Shown: positions 8,937 through 16,887, counted from the first letter of the stretch. The stretch is 64,000 bases of DNA from Niallia circulans (GCF_007273535.1 NZ_RIBP01000001.1:496001-560000); one strand, 5' to 3'. Translations and numbers: made by a program. Notes: a model not told the origin generated them from the sequence alone.

Positions 8937-9110
8937 CGATTATGCTCCTTAAATAGTTAGTATATTGCTGTTATTATTCTCAATAGTTTTCCATTTTTTA
9001 TTCATAATAAATGGAATTATTAGTTGCTGTGAGTAAGGGAGGACAAATTCAATTTATCAAGAATATATAAAGGACTAAAGAATGTTACTGAGGGAGGGAG
9101 AGAGAGCTGT

Positions 9111-9476
9111 TTGCATAAAATACTAAGACGACTACTTATCATCATTACAACTATTTTAGTTATAGCCGCATTAAGTGTATTGTTTTTTTTCACTACCATA
9201 CCAAGCTATACAGGTGTGATTTTGGAGGTGAGCGACTCGACTATTTGGGTTGTGGAAGGCACGGCTGATGATATAAAGAATAAAACGACTAATGAAATAA
9301 ACAAAAAATATATGTACCAAGGGATAGTATTTGAACTGCCTGCCTACATACCGAATCAGATAATAAAAGATTTATCTATAGGACAGGAAGTGAAAATCTA
9401 CTCTAGCGGAGAAGTCAGAGAAACTGCGCCTGCTGGCGGGGATGCCTATTGGGTGACAACTTTGGATAAGGAGTGA
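9111..9476 (+). CDS. DUF3221-like small exported protein
   Basis: 121 residues: an N-terminal hydrophobic segment (about 8-28), then a small beta-rich domain (YTGVILEVSDSTIWVVEG; IGQEVKIYSSGEVRETAP) resembling DUF3221 proteins of Bacillus, which look like OB-type exported domains. The start is TTG 9111 after a purine-rich GGGAGGGAGAGA stretch; no ATG fits. Function unknown. Monocistronic. Confidence 0.65.
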   Translation: MHKILRRLLIIITTILVIAALSVLFFFTTIPSYTGVILEVSDSTIWVVEGTADDIKNKTTNEINKKYMYQGIVFELPAYIPNQIIKDLSIGQEVKIYSSGEVRETAPAGGDAYWVTTLDKE

Positions 9477-9534
9477 AATAAATCGGGGGCCTATAGAAAA
9501 ACTTTAGTTGTGTGCTGTTAGTTAGATGAATTAA

Positions 9535-9568
9535 TGCAAAAAAGAAGTTTAGCGGACGGCCAAACTTC
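9535..9568 (-). terminator. Terminator of the Rrf2 gene
   Basis: Read on the minus strand, arms GAAGTTT and AAACTTC (outer limits 9568 and 9544) are followed by a run of six T. Confidence 0.7.
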
Positions 9569-9586
9569 TCCTAACATAATATTCTT

Positions 9587-10027
9587 CTATTGATCGACTG
9601 CCTGCTCTTTTTCGTTAATATCATTCACAATATCAGCAAGTGTAACATTACTTAAAGCTTTCTCCATAGCTGATTGAGCAATCGCAAATATTGGCAGTAC
9701 GGTGTCTTGAATATTTCTGCCTACAGGACAATCAGGGTTCGGATGGTCATGGATACTAAATAATTCTTTCTCTTGAACAACATTAACTGCTTTGTACACA
9801 TCGAACAAAGTGATTTCTGAAAGGCCTTTTGCCAATTGTGCCCCGGCAATACCTGGACGCACGTTAACTAAACCTGCACTTTTAAGCATCCCCATGATTT
9901 TTCTGATAACAGCAGCATTTGTATTAACACTGCCTGCTAAATACTCTGAGGTGTTGACGCCTGTTTTATTTATTTCAATAAGAGTCAGTATATGAATACC
10001 AACTGCAAAACGACTGCTTATAGACAT
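9587..10027 (-). CDS. ywnA: Rrf2-family regulator (YwnA-like)
   Basis: 146 residues with an Rrf2 winged helix (SISSRFAVGIHILTLIEIN...) and a C-terminal HDHPNPDCPVG segment. Only one cysteine is present, so the three-Cys iron-sulfur cluster of IscR/NsrR is absent, as in B. subtilis YwnA. ATG 10027 has correct spacing from GAAGG; GTG 10036 is an alternative. Divergent from two NAD(P)H enzymes, the second of which resembles YwnB. Likely represses these and itself through the shared motif described at 10073, 10159 and 10845. Confidence 0.85.
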   Translation of the reverse strand: MSISSRFAVGIHILTLIEINKTGVNTSEYLAGSVNTNAAVIRKIMGMLKSAGLVNVRPGIAGAQLAKGLSEITLFDVYKAVNVVQEKELFSIHDHPNPDCPVGRNIQDTVLPIFAIAQSAMEKALSNVTLADIVNDINEKEQAVDQ

Positions 10028-10072
10028 GTAAAGCACCTTCTTTTAAAATTTTATAATAATGTAATTGGTATG

Positions 10073-10085
10073 GTTACAAGTATAG
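10073..10085 (+). promoter_or_regulatory. Candidate Rrf2/YwnA operator, copy 1 (own promoter)
   Basis: GTTACAAGTATAG, in the promoter region of the Rrf2 gene. It shares an RTTACAAGT core with two other sites in the same locus. Confidence 0.45.
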
Positions 10086-10129
10086 TATACCTTAATTTCT
10101 AAAAAAGTCCGAGAGTTTTCATTCACCTG

Positions 10130-10171
10130 TTGACAAAGTAGTTACATGTAATTTATATTATTACTTGTAAC
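10130..10171 (+). promoter_or_regulatory. Promoter with candidate Rrf2 operator, copy 2
   Basis: TTGACA (10130-10135) and TATATT (10154-10159), 18 bases apart, precede the flavodoxin-like gene. TATTACTTGTAAC at 10159-10171 is the reverse complement of GTTACAAGTAATA and abuts the -10 box. A second near-palindrome, TTACATGTAA, lies at 10142-10151 between the boxes. Confidence 0.55.
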
Positions 10172-10225
10172 TAATGTTATTACAGGTTAACAAAAATCAG
10201 AATTAGTTTAAAGGAGACAAAATAA

Positions 10226-10795
10226 ATGAATCATTTAGTTGTATACGCACATCCCAATCCAGAAAGCTTTAATCATGCCATTTTGGATACAGTAGTACAG
10301 TCATTAAAGGGTAAAGGACATGAGGTTACTGTTAGAGACTTATATGCAATAGGATTAGATCCAGTTTTGAAGTTTGACGGCAAGGGTGAGGTTTCACAAG
10401 AGGTTATTACCGAACAGGAATACATTAGTAAAGCAGATGCAATCACATTTATTTATCCAATCTGGTGGACAGGTATGCCTGCGATTTTAAAAGGATATAT
10501 AGACAGAGTTTATTCATATGGATTTGCTTATCAATACAATGCAGAAGGCGGCATCGATAAGCTTCTGTCAGGAAAAAAAGGACTTATCATTAATACACAC
10601 GGAACGCCAAAGGAGATTTACGACTCAATCGGTATGACCGCAGCATTAATGAAAACATCTACTACTGGAGTATTTGAATTTTGTGGGATTGAAAGTGTCG
10701 GACATTTAACTTATGGAAGTGTGCCGTCTGTCGATGATGAAACAAGAAAAGGGATGTTAGACGAAATTAAAACAAAAGTAAATTTATTATTTTAA
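10226..10795 (+). CDS. NAD(P)H-dependent oxidoreductase, flavodoxin-like (quinone reductase/MdaB type)
   Basis: 189 residues with the flavodoxin-like fold of NAD(P)H:quinone oxidoreductases: N-terminal VVYAHPNPESFNHA phosphate-binding segment, YPIWWTGMPAILKGYIDRV flavin-contact region, and KKGLIINTHGTP. Predicted cytosolic FMN/FAD enzyme performing two-electron reduction of quinones or electrophiles. First of two genes downstream of the divergent Rrf2 regulator, suggesting an oxidative or electrophile stress response. Confidence 0.83.
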   Translation: MNHLVVYAHPNPESFNHAILDTVVQSLKGKGHEVTVRDLYAIGLDPVLKFDGKGEVSQEVITEQEYISKADAITFIYPIWWTGMPAILKGYIDRVYSYGFAYQYNAEGGIDKLLSGKKGLIINTHGTPKEIYDSIGMTAALMKTSTTGVFEFCGIESVGHLTYGSVPSVDDETRKGMLDEIKTKVNLLF

Positions 10796-10838
10796 TTTAA
10801 CTACAGTGTAACCATTTTAATTTAACTACAGTGTAACC
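10790..10838 (+). repeat. Tandem 24-base duplication in leader of the YwnB-like gene
   Basis: Two identical 24-base copies (10790-10813 and 10815-10838), each running from TTTTAATTTAAC to GTGTAACC, are separated by one base. The first copy contains the stop codon of the upstream gene. Confidence 0.9.
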
Positions 10839-10844
10839 GTTTTG

Positions 10845-10857
10845 ATTACAAGTGATA
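10845..10857 (+). promoter_or_regulatory. Candidate Rrf2 operator, copy 3
   Basis: ATTACAAGTGATA, 28 bases before the YwnB-like start, matches the RTTACAAGT core at the other two sites of the locus. Confidence 0.4.
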
Positions 10858-10884
10858 CTAACGAAAAACTAGGAGGAAATGAAC

Positions 10885-11526
10885 ATGAAAGTAGGTATTA
10901 TTGGTGCAACTGGTAAAGCTGGAAGCTTAATTTTACAGGAAGCGGTTGACCGCGGGCATGAAGTAACAGCTATCGTAAGAGATGCTGGAAAAGTGGAAAA
11001 TAAACAAGTTAAAGTTATAGAAAAAAGTGTGTTTAATCTTAAATCAGCAGATATTGAACAGTTTGATGACATTGTTAATGCATTTAATGCGGCACCTGGC
11101 CATGAAGAGCAGCATATTGAAGCTGGTAAAGTCCTTATTGAAGCACTAAAAGGTGCAGCAAACACAAGATTGGTTGTAGTTGGCGGAGCTGGAAGCCTAT
11201 TTGTGGATGAAGCGAAAACAACCCGAGTACTGGAAACACCTGATTTTCCGAAGGAATACTTCCCAACTGCTGCTAACATGGGCAAAAACCTAGAAGAACT
11301 GCAAAATACGAACGGAATTCACTGGACATATATTAGTCCTGGAGGCTTCTTTAATCCAGCAGGAAAACGTACGGGAGCATATCAAAAAGGCGGAGATGTA
11401 TTAACGCTTAACTCAAAAGGAGATAGCTACATTAGCTATGCTGATTACGCTATCGCTGTATTAGATGAAATCGAGAAGCCGCAATTCAAAAATCAACGCT
11501 TCTCTGTTGTTGGGGAAGCAGAATAA
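10885..11526 (+). CDS. ywnB: NAD(P)-binding protein, YwnB-like
   Basis: 213 residues, extended/atypical SDR with N-terminal GATGKAGSLI nucleotide-binding loop and a NAD(P)H-binding (NmrA-like) body (HWTYISPGGFFNPAG, KGDSYISYADYAIAVLDEIE). No classical YxxxK catalytic pair is evident. ATG 10885 sits eight bases after GGAGG; ATG 10879 would be too close. Resembles B. subtilis YwnB, which likewise lies next to ywnA. Reaction unknown. Confidence 0.83.
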   Translation: MKVGIIGATGKAGSLILQEAVDRGHEVTAIVRDAGKVENKQVKVIEKSVFNLKSADIEQFDDIVNAFNAAPGHEEQHIEAGKVLIEALKGAANTRLVVVGGAGSLFVDEAKTTRVLETPDFPKEYFPTAANMGKNLEELQNTNGIHWTYISPGGFFNPAGKRTGAYQKGGDVLTLNSKGDSYISYADYAIAVLDEIEKPQFKNQRFSVVGEAE

Positions 11527-11558
11527 AAAGGTATTCTTGATACTAATTAACATTTTTT

Positions 11559-11592
11559 AAAAACCGACCTTTACCATCAAGGTCGGTTTTTC
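11559..11592 (+). terminator. Terminator after ywnB-like gene
   Basis: AAACCGACCT pairs with AGGTCGGTTT around a short loop and is followed by T. Confidence 0.85.
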
Positions 11593-11609
11593 AATGAGGG
11601 GGCTATGAG

Positions 11610-12455
11610 ATGGATAAAGAATTTCAAAGTCGGATTGCACACACGAAAGACCTAATAAATAAGGCTGATTATATTGTAATTGGAGCTGGGGAAGGGCTGT
11701 CTGCGGCGGCTGGTATTCAGTATGGCGGGCAAAGATTTACAGATAATTTTGCTTTATTCATTGAGAAATACGGATTAACGGATATGTATTCCTCCGGCTT
11801 TTATCCCTTTCCAACAGAGGAAGAGAGATGGGCATATTGGGCAAGGCATATTAGCTTAAACCGTTTTGAAGCCGGACCGACAAAACTTTATGAAAACTTG
11901 CTTCAATTAGTAAAAGAAACTAATTACTTTGTTATTACGACAAATGTTGATAGTCAGTTTGAGCTAGCGGACTTTCCATCAGAAAATATATTTGAGGTAC
12001 AAGGGAATTATGGCTATCTGCAATGTGCAGTAGGCTGTCATGATGCTTTATATGATAACAAGTTATTAGTGAAAGAAATGATGGAAAAGACAGAGAATTG
12101 CAGCATTCCTTCAAACCTTGTCCAAAAATGTCCTGTGTGTGGAGGGAAAATGGATCCACATCTTAGAATCAATCAATACTTCGTTCAGAACGATTCCTGG
12201 GATAATCGCAATGCCGCATATACCTCTTTTATTCAAGAGTCCAAAGGGAAAAATATTCTTTTCCTTGAGTTTGGAGTTGGTTTCAATACACCAGGAATTA
12301 TTCGTTATCCATTTGAACAAATGACGTACCAAAATGAGCATGCTTATATCATTCGTTTTAACAAGGAACATCCAAATGGCCCGAAGGAAAATAAGGACAG
12401 GACGATTGCATTTACGGAGGATATACTTACGGTTCTATCAGAACTTATTAAGTAA
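11610..12455 (+). CDS. SirTM-type sirtuin (class M; candidate protein ADP-ribosyltransferase)
   Basis: 281 residues of Sir2 fold: NAD-binding GAGEGLSAAAGI (about 25-36), TTNVDSQFE in place of the usual TQNID, and paired cysteines of the zinc ribbon (CAVGC and CPVCGGKMDPHLR). Divergent catalytic residues and direct linkage to a zinc-macrodomain gene match the SirTM class described in Staphylococcus and Streptococcus, which ADP-ribosylates a lipoylated GcvH-like carrier. No GcvH-L or lipoate ligase gene is nearby, so the target protein here is unknown. Likely an operon with the next gene, 14 bases away. Confidence 0.82.
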   Translation: MDKEFQSRIAHTKDLINKADYIVIGAGEGLSAAAGIQYGGQRFTDNFALFIEKYGLTDMYSSGFYPFPTEEERWAYWARHISLNRFEAGPTKLYENLLQLVKETNYFVITTNVDSQFELADFPSENIFEVQGNYGYLQCAVGCHDALYDNKLLVKEMMEKTENCSIPSNLVQKCPVCGGKMDPHLRINQYFVQNDSWDNRNAAYTSFIQESKGKNILFLEFGVGFNTPGIIRYPFEQMTYQNEHAYIIRFNKEHPNGPKENKDRTIAFTEDILTVLSELIK

Positions 12456-12469
12456 AGGGAGTGTATAGT

Positions 12470-13375
12470 ATGACTCAAATAGCTTTACAGGACTATGAGA
12501 AAGTGATTTTTCTGCATGAACAAGTCAAACCAAAAGGCTTGTCACAAGTTAATAAAGAAGCATTGGTTGAAAGCATCATTATAAAATTAATACAGGAACA
12601 TAATGCCCCTAAGGATATTATTGTGCCAGATGATTTTGCTGGTAAAAGAAAATTAATGAGAGCACTGTTAAATATAAGGGAACCAAAGCTAACAGCTTCA
12701 AATCTATTGGAAGAGATAGACTGCCTTTTACAATCAGAATTAGCAGTAAAACAAATTGTCGAAGTGGAAAAACTTGAAACTATCGAGCGCATCTTTCCTG
12801 ATAGTTCTTTTACACAGTCTGAAAAGCTTATCTTATGGCAAGGGGATATTACACAATTAAAAGCAGATGCAATTGTGAACGCTGCGAATAGTCAAATGCT
12901 AGGATGTTTTCAGCCATTACATGCATGTATTGATAATGCCATACATTCAGCTGCGGGTCCCCAATTAAGAAACGATTGTGAAAAAATAATGTCATTACAA
13001 GGCAGACTTGAGGAAACAGGTGATGCCAAAATAACTCGGGCCTATAATCTTCCTTCCCGTTATGTATTGCATACAGTTGGACCTATCGTGCCACAAGGAA
13101 CAGAATTAACAAGGGAGCAGCGAGATGATTTAGCATCTTGTTATAGGGCTTGTCTCGAATTAGCTAGTCAATTGAAGTATATAAACAGTATAGCGTTTTG
13201 TGCCATCTCAACAGGTGTATATGGTTTTCCTAAAACAGAAGCTGCATATATTGCAGTTAATACAGTGAATCAATGGTTAGCAGAAACACCGAATTCTTTT
13301 GAAAGGATTGTCTTTAATGTATTCAGTCCGGAAGACTACCATGAATATTCTCTGGTGTTTTCAAATCTCATATAG
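12470..13375 (+). CDS. Zinc-type macrodomain protein (protein-ADP-ribose hydrolase)
   Basis: 301 residues: about 115 residues of N-terminal helical extension, then a macrodomain with ADP-ribose-binding DAIVNAANSQMLGCF and the zinc-ligand region GCFQPLHACIDNAIH, then AISTGVYGFPKTEA. This is the partner of SirTM sirtuins and removes ADP-ribose from their target. ATG 12470 has a GGGAG site eight bases upstream; GTG 12461 is less likely. Together with the sirtuin it would make a reversible modification switch. Confidence 0.87.
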   Translation: MTQIALQDYEKVIFLHEQVKPKGLSQVNKEALVESIIIKLIQEHNAPKDIIVPDDFAGKRKLMRALLNIREPKLTASNLLEEIDCLLQSELAVKQIVEVEKLETIERIFPDSSFTQSEKLILWQGDITQLKADAIVNAANSQMLGCFQPLHACIDNAIHSAAGPQLRNDCEKIMSLQGRLEETGDAKITRAYNLPSRYVLHTVGPIVPQGTELTREQRDDLASCYRACLELASQLKYINSIAFCAISTGVYGFPKTEAAYIAVNTVNQWLAETPNSFERIVFNVFSPEDYHEYSLVFSNLI

Positions 13376-13422
13376 AAAAAAAATGGAGAACCTCTCTTAG
13401 TAGAAAAGTTCTCCATTTTTTA
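13376..13422. terminator. Bidirectional terminator
   Basis: Arms AAATGGAGAAC (13381-13391) and GTTCTCCATTT (13408-13418), with A-run before and T-run after, serving both convergent units. Confidence 0.85.
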
Positions 13423-13426
13423 ATGC

Positions 13427-13885
13427 TTAGTTGCCTTCAGCAGACTTTTTATTGCCTTTATAAATGAAATACAGTGAAATAAGCATAAAAACTAATGCTA
13501 ATACGCGCTTCACATCTAATTCAATGACTAAACTATTGAACCAGCCAAAATGGTCAATAATGACACCAATAACCAGCTGACCAGCAATCCCAGCAATATT
13601 AGTCGCTATTACTCCAATTTTAGGCACTGCAATAACAGTTAACAGCAAATACATTGTTCCAAGGAATGCAGCACTCAATTGCCATTTAGGAGCTTCTAAA
13701 AGGGCAAGAATATTTCCTTTTCCAAAAAATACTATAAAAACAGTAAGAAACAAAGTGCCTGTTAAGAAGGTTAGTAATGTTGTTTCAATTGTACCTGCTT
13801 TGCGGCTAAATGTCCCATTAATTGAGGACTGTGCGCTTAATGTAATACCACCAATTAATGTGAATAAAATCATAAATAGACCCAT
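13427..13885 (-). CDS. YdcZ-family (DUF606) membrane transporter half, second of a pair
   Basis: 152 residues, about five transmembrane helices, with DUF606 features (LIGGITLSAQSSING; AAFLGTMYLLLTVIAVPKIG; AGQLVIGVIIDHFGW). DUF606 proteins are short members of the drug/metabolite transporter superfamily and often occur as adjacent paralogous pairs that likely form a heterodimer. It starts 12 bases after the other member ends. Substrate unknown. Confidence 0.8.
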   Translation of the reverse strand: MGLFMILFTLIGGITLSAQSSINGTFSRKAGTIETTLLTFLTGTLFLTVFIVFFGKGNILALLEAPKWQLSAAFLGTMYLLLTVIAVPKIGVIATNIAGIAGQLVIGVIIDHFGWFNSLVIELDVKRVLALVFMLISLYFIYKGNKKSAEGN

Positions 13886-13897
13886 ATACGGTCCTCC

Positions 13898-14326
13898 TTA
13901 GTTTATTAGTATAAGTGCGATAATCATAGAAAGAACGGCGAAAATCTTCTCTTTATTAATTGGTGTTTTTTTACTGCCGAGAAAGCCAAAATGCTCAATG
14001 ATCATGCTCATTATAAGCTGACCAATAATGACAGCAACCATTGATATACCAACACCAACAAATGGAACACTAACTACAATTGCAGTTAAGTACACAACAC
14101 CAAGCAGCCCCCCAAGTAAAGTCCATTTTGGGGCTTCAACTGCATAGGAAAGCTTCCCTTTTCCGAAAAACAACCATAACAGTCCCATTATGATAGAGCC
14201 CATAAAAAAGTTATAAAAACTTGTTTCTAATTGTCCAATTGTTTTACCAAGCTCGGCATAGATTGCTCCTTCAAAGCTAAGAGCTGCACCTGCTAATAAA
14301 GCAAGCACGTAAAAAATATAACGCAT
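13898..14326 (-). CDS. YdcZ-family (DUF606) membrane transporter half, first of a pair
   Basis: 142 residues, about five helices, with the same segments as its neighbour (LLGGLLGVVYLTAIVVSVPFVG; IGQLIMSMIIEHFGFLG). The glutamate and histidine in the helix-turn (IIEHFG/IIDHFG) are shared by both partners. It lies downstream of an ArsR-type regulator and has its own candidate operator at 14355. The pair probably forms a small-molecule exporter. Confidence 0.8.
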   Translation of the reverse strand: MRYIFYVLALLAGAALSFEGAIYAELGKTIGQLETSFYNFFMGSIIMGLLWLFFGKGKLSYAVEAPKWTLLGGLLGVVYLTAIVVSVPFVGVGISMVAVIIGQLIMSMIIEHFGFLGSKKTPINKEKIFAVLSMIIALILIN

Positions 14327-14354
14327 AGATAATAACTCCTTTTTTAAATAATTA

Positions 14355-14375
14355 TATATCTAGAATAATAGATAT
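14355..14375. promoter_or_regulatory. Candidate ArsR operator before the transporter pair
   Basis: TATATCTAGAAT (14355-14366) is identical to the site in the regulator's own promoter. It extends into an inverted repeat, ATATCTA (14356-14362) with TAGATAT (14369-14375). Confidence 0.5.
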
Positions 14376-14410
14376 GAATATCATAAAAAAAACAGAAATC
14401 AACAGAAAAA

Positions 14411-14725
14411 CTAGATTTCCGTTTTAAAATATTTAGCAATTTGTTGAATAAACTCTTCATTACGGCGATAGTAAGTCCATTGACCATGACGAACAGATTC
14501 AAGCAGTCCTGCTTTTTGCATCATGTTTAAGTAGCTAGAAACGGTAGATTGAGAAACTTTTGCTTTTTCCTGAATATCCCCAACACAAACTCCACCTTTG
14601 TAGCTTACCTCCTTAGGAAGGTGTGCGCCTTGTTTAGGAAAATGCTTCTCTGGTTCCTTTAACCACGCTAATATCTTTAATCTTGTGTCATTTGAGAGCG
14701 CCTTAAATACATTTATAGGTTCCAT
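14411..14725 (-). CDS. ArsR/SmtB-family regulator
   Basis: 104 residues: winged helix with FKALSNDTRLKILAWLKEP and recognition helix KAKVSQSTVSSYLNMMQKAG. A single internal cysteine (GGVCVGD) gives no obvious metal-binding CxC pair, so a metal ligand is not supported. It is upstream of and co-directional with the YdcZ pair, and both promoters carry the same 12-base motif, so it probably represses the exporter and itself. Confidence 0.87.
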   Translation of the reverse strand: MEPINVFKALSNDTRLKILAWLKEPEKHFPKQGAHLPKEVSYKGGVCVGDIQEKAKVSQSTVSSYLNMMQKAGLLESVRHGQWTYYRRNEEFIQQIAKYFKTEI

Positions 14726-14734
14726 GGGAACAAT

Positions 14735-14762
14735 TGTATATCTAGAATTCTCGATTTGTCAA
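14735..14762 (-). promoter_or_regulatory. ArsR-gene promoter with operator
   Basis: On the minus strand, TTGACA (14762-14757) and TATACA (14740-14735) are 16 bases apart. TATATCTAGAAT (14737-14748, plus-strand reading) overlaps the -10 box and spacer, consistent with autorepression. Confidence 0.6.
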
Positions 14763-14871
14763 GCGCGGAGAGAACGTCTTAGAAAAATAAGTGTCATAAA
14801 AGAAAAGCTTTAGCAGGTATTTTACTTATTTTAACAGAATTATTTACATTTAATGAGGTGGTGATGAGCCT

Positions 14872-15243
14872 TTGAAAAAAGCAATTTATGAAAACGACAT
14901 GATTTATACAAAAGATAAACCTTATTCAGCTTGCTGGATGGTATTCGGACCAAAAAGCAACTGTAACATCATTATCGGTAAAACAGCTGATATAAAAAAG
15001 TATTGGGAAAGCTTTGAGATGAGCTTTTCATTTCAATGGTTTATTTTCGATACTGAAGAACAGATGAATGTAGCTGTAGAAAAGATGGTAAGTGAACCTA
15101 CGCCTTATGTTACTTGGATGATTTATAGGGTGGAAGACTGCATAAATAATACAAATCCTGACCCAGATACAGGAGTAAACCGTGGTAACACCAGAGATGA
15201 AATGTTTCTTTTTAAAAGAATAGACGGCGAAGGTGAAGATTAA
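14872..15243 (+). CDS. Hypothetical protein
   Basis: 123 residues, acidic and rich in aromatic residues (YSACWMVFGP, FSFQWFIFDTEEQM, YVTWMIYRVEDC), with a flexible NTNPDPDTG loop near the C-terminus. No family recognised. The start is TTG 14872 after a GAGGTGGTG site; nearby ATGs are out of frame. Followed by a degraded gene. No function assigned. Confidence 0.55.
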   Translation: MKKAIYENDMIYTKDKPYSACWMVFGPKSNCNIIIGKTADIKKYWESFEMSFSFQWFIFDTEEQMNVAVEKMVSEPTPYVTWMIYRVEDCINNTNPDPDTGVNRGNTRDEMFLFKRIDGEGED

Positions 15244-15321
15244 TTTGCTATAGACTTATTACCGATTATAGCTGTAAACATCTTACAGAAAAGAAGCGAG
15301 GTTAGTTAAGTTGTTCCAAAA

Positions 15322-15929
15322 ATGAAGAAAGCGATTGAGCAAGGGATTTATGAAAGGGATATTTATGTTCGGCTAACTAGTTATGAGTCCTCTGAGAATA
15401 CTCTTACTTTAAGTTCTCCGTTTTGATTGAATTAGTACAAAATAAAGAAGAAATCATTCAGCCATGTCAGGTTACATGTGATGGAGGCATGAGTATAACT
15501 TGAGAAATTCTGAATTTACCAGTGTTGACCTTATAGATGATCATTGCTTGTTATGGGATTACAACATGAAGACTGCGGATCTTTTCTTTCGAGGTGAAAC
15601 CACTAATATAAAAGGGGTAATAGCCGACTTATATTTAAAGCATCAGCAGTTAACAGAAGGATTAATTCCATTTGAACATTATATAAATTTATATAAAGAA
15701 GCGAATGCGAATGGAAATATAGAGTGACTGTTAAATGTAAAACAGGGCTATTTGCTAACGGACCTGCTGAATTAATGAAGGTGTATGAAGAGGTATTAAA
15801 CAAGTATGGATTACAAGCTTGGTTATTACAAAATGATGTTAGGCTACCTTGATTCATTGTAAAATATTGTTTGGAGGGTCTTATATTATTGCGAGAGAAT
15901 TTAGTGAAGTGAAGCTTGATTATAAATAA
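15322..15929 (+). pseudogene. Frameshifted hypothetical gene
   Basis: Coding-like peptide runs through the region in successive frames: ATG 15322 to the TGA near 15426; a second frame with IELVQNKEEIIQPCQ; a third from TTG 15500 to 15727 (DDHCLLWDYNMKTADLFFRG); a fourth from GTG 15724 (KTGLFANGPAELMKVYEEVL); and a last shift near 15845 into a stretch ending at TAA 15929. The pieces read as one roughly 200-residue protein broken by about four shifts. Alternatively 15500-15727 and 15724-15852 are separate small genes. Family not recognised. Confidence 0.5.
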
Positions 15930-15931
15930 AG

Positions 15932-15966
15932 AACTCAAGGTAGCAAGCTAACCTTGAGTTTTTTTA
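15932..15966. terminator. Hairpin terminator
   Basis: Arms AACTCAAGGT (15932-15941) and ACCTTGAGTT (15951-15960), followed by seven or more T on the plus strand; between the degraded gene and the convergent LysR gene. Confidence 0.8.
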
Positions 15967-15975
15967 TATAAGAAA

Positions 15976-16887
15976 TTATTTCAAACCAAAAGTATTACAC
16001 GATAATTGAATAAAAGATTGCAGGGCAAGCGACATATATTTATCCTTGTGCCAAACCATTTGTGTATGAACAGGTGCGGCGATTTCCTTGCAAACCAATT
16101 CCTTCAAAACTCCTTTGTCGATCTCCGCTTTAACAACCATTTCCGGCAGTACGGCAATGCCTAAATCTAATATTATGCACTGCTTGATAGCTTCCACACT
16201 GGCAAACTCAAACTTATTTGGTGCGGAAATGCCTGATTGACGAAATAAGTCCTCAAGTATAACCCGATAGGAGCACCCTGCTTCTGTTAATAAGAGGGTT
16301 TCATTCTGAAAATCTATTAATTGAATTGCCCCTGCAGCTGCTAAATGGTGCTTGGTGGACGCCACAATTTTCAAGCGTTCCTCAATAAGTCCCTGTGCTA
16401 TTAAATTAGAATCCTGAAGCTGAATAGAATCCATTGTATAGGCAATATCCAACGAGCCATCAAGCAGCTGAGCTCTTGTTTGTTCTTTCGAGTATATTGG
16501 TTTAAAGATAACTTTCACCCTCGGGAATTGCTCCTTAAACTCTTTAAGAACAGAAGGCAGTCTGTAGGTACATTGACTTTCAGATGCTCCGATCGTTAGC
16601 GTCCCTGCAGGTTCATCCACCCCGCTTACAGCATTTTTTGCTTCCTTTGTCAGTTGGATCATTTTATCTGCATAAATTTTAAATTCTTTTCCTTGTTCTG
16701 TTAGAACTAACCGTTTACCTAAGCGTTCAAACAGAGGAGTTTCCAGCTCATTTTCAAGTGCTTTAATTTGTGCAGTAACACTTGATTGAGCAAAATTTAA
16801 GACTTTAGCTGTATAAGTAAAATTTAAATGTTCAGCAGCGGTTTTAAATGTGATTAGCTGTTTAATTTCTATTTTTTTCGCCTCCAT
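15976..16887 (-). CDS. LysR-family regulator with unusual start
   Basis: LysR fold: N-terminal helix-turn-helix (FTYTAKVLNFAQSSVTAQIKA) and an effector-binding domain (GTLTIGASESQCTYRLP; VLPEMVVKAEIDKG). ATG 16887 is the conservative start but has no ribosome site before it. The ATG itself is part of ATGGAGG, and GGAGG lies eight bases before an ATA codon that would give the family-typical beginning (M)EIKQLITF, so ATA may be the true start. No divergent enzyme gene is next to it; its target is not evident. Confidence 0.8.
   Translation of the reverse strand: MEAKKIEIKQLITFKTAAEHLNFTYTAKVLNFAQSSVTAQIKALENELETPLFERLGKRLVLTEQGKEFKIYADKMIQLTKEAKNAVSGVDEPAGTLTIGASESQCTYRLPSVLKEFKEQFPRVKVIFKPIYSKEQTRAQLLDGSLDIAYTMDSIQLQDSNLIAQGLIEERLKIVASTKHHLAAAGAIQLIDFQNETLLLTEAGCSYRVILEDLFRQSGISAPNKFEFASVEAIKQCIILDLGIAVLPEMVVKAEIDKGVLKELVCKEIAAPVHTQMVWHKDKYMSLALQSFIQLSCNTFGLK

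Noticed and set aside
14872..15360. Tandem duplication of a gene, based on similar KKAI...YE openings at 14872 and 15322
   Set aside because: The likeness covers only about ten residues and does not extend further.
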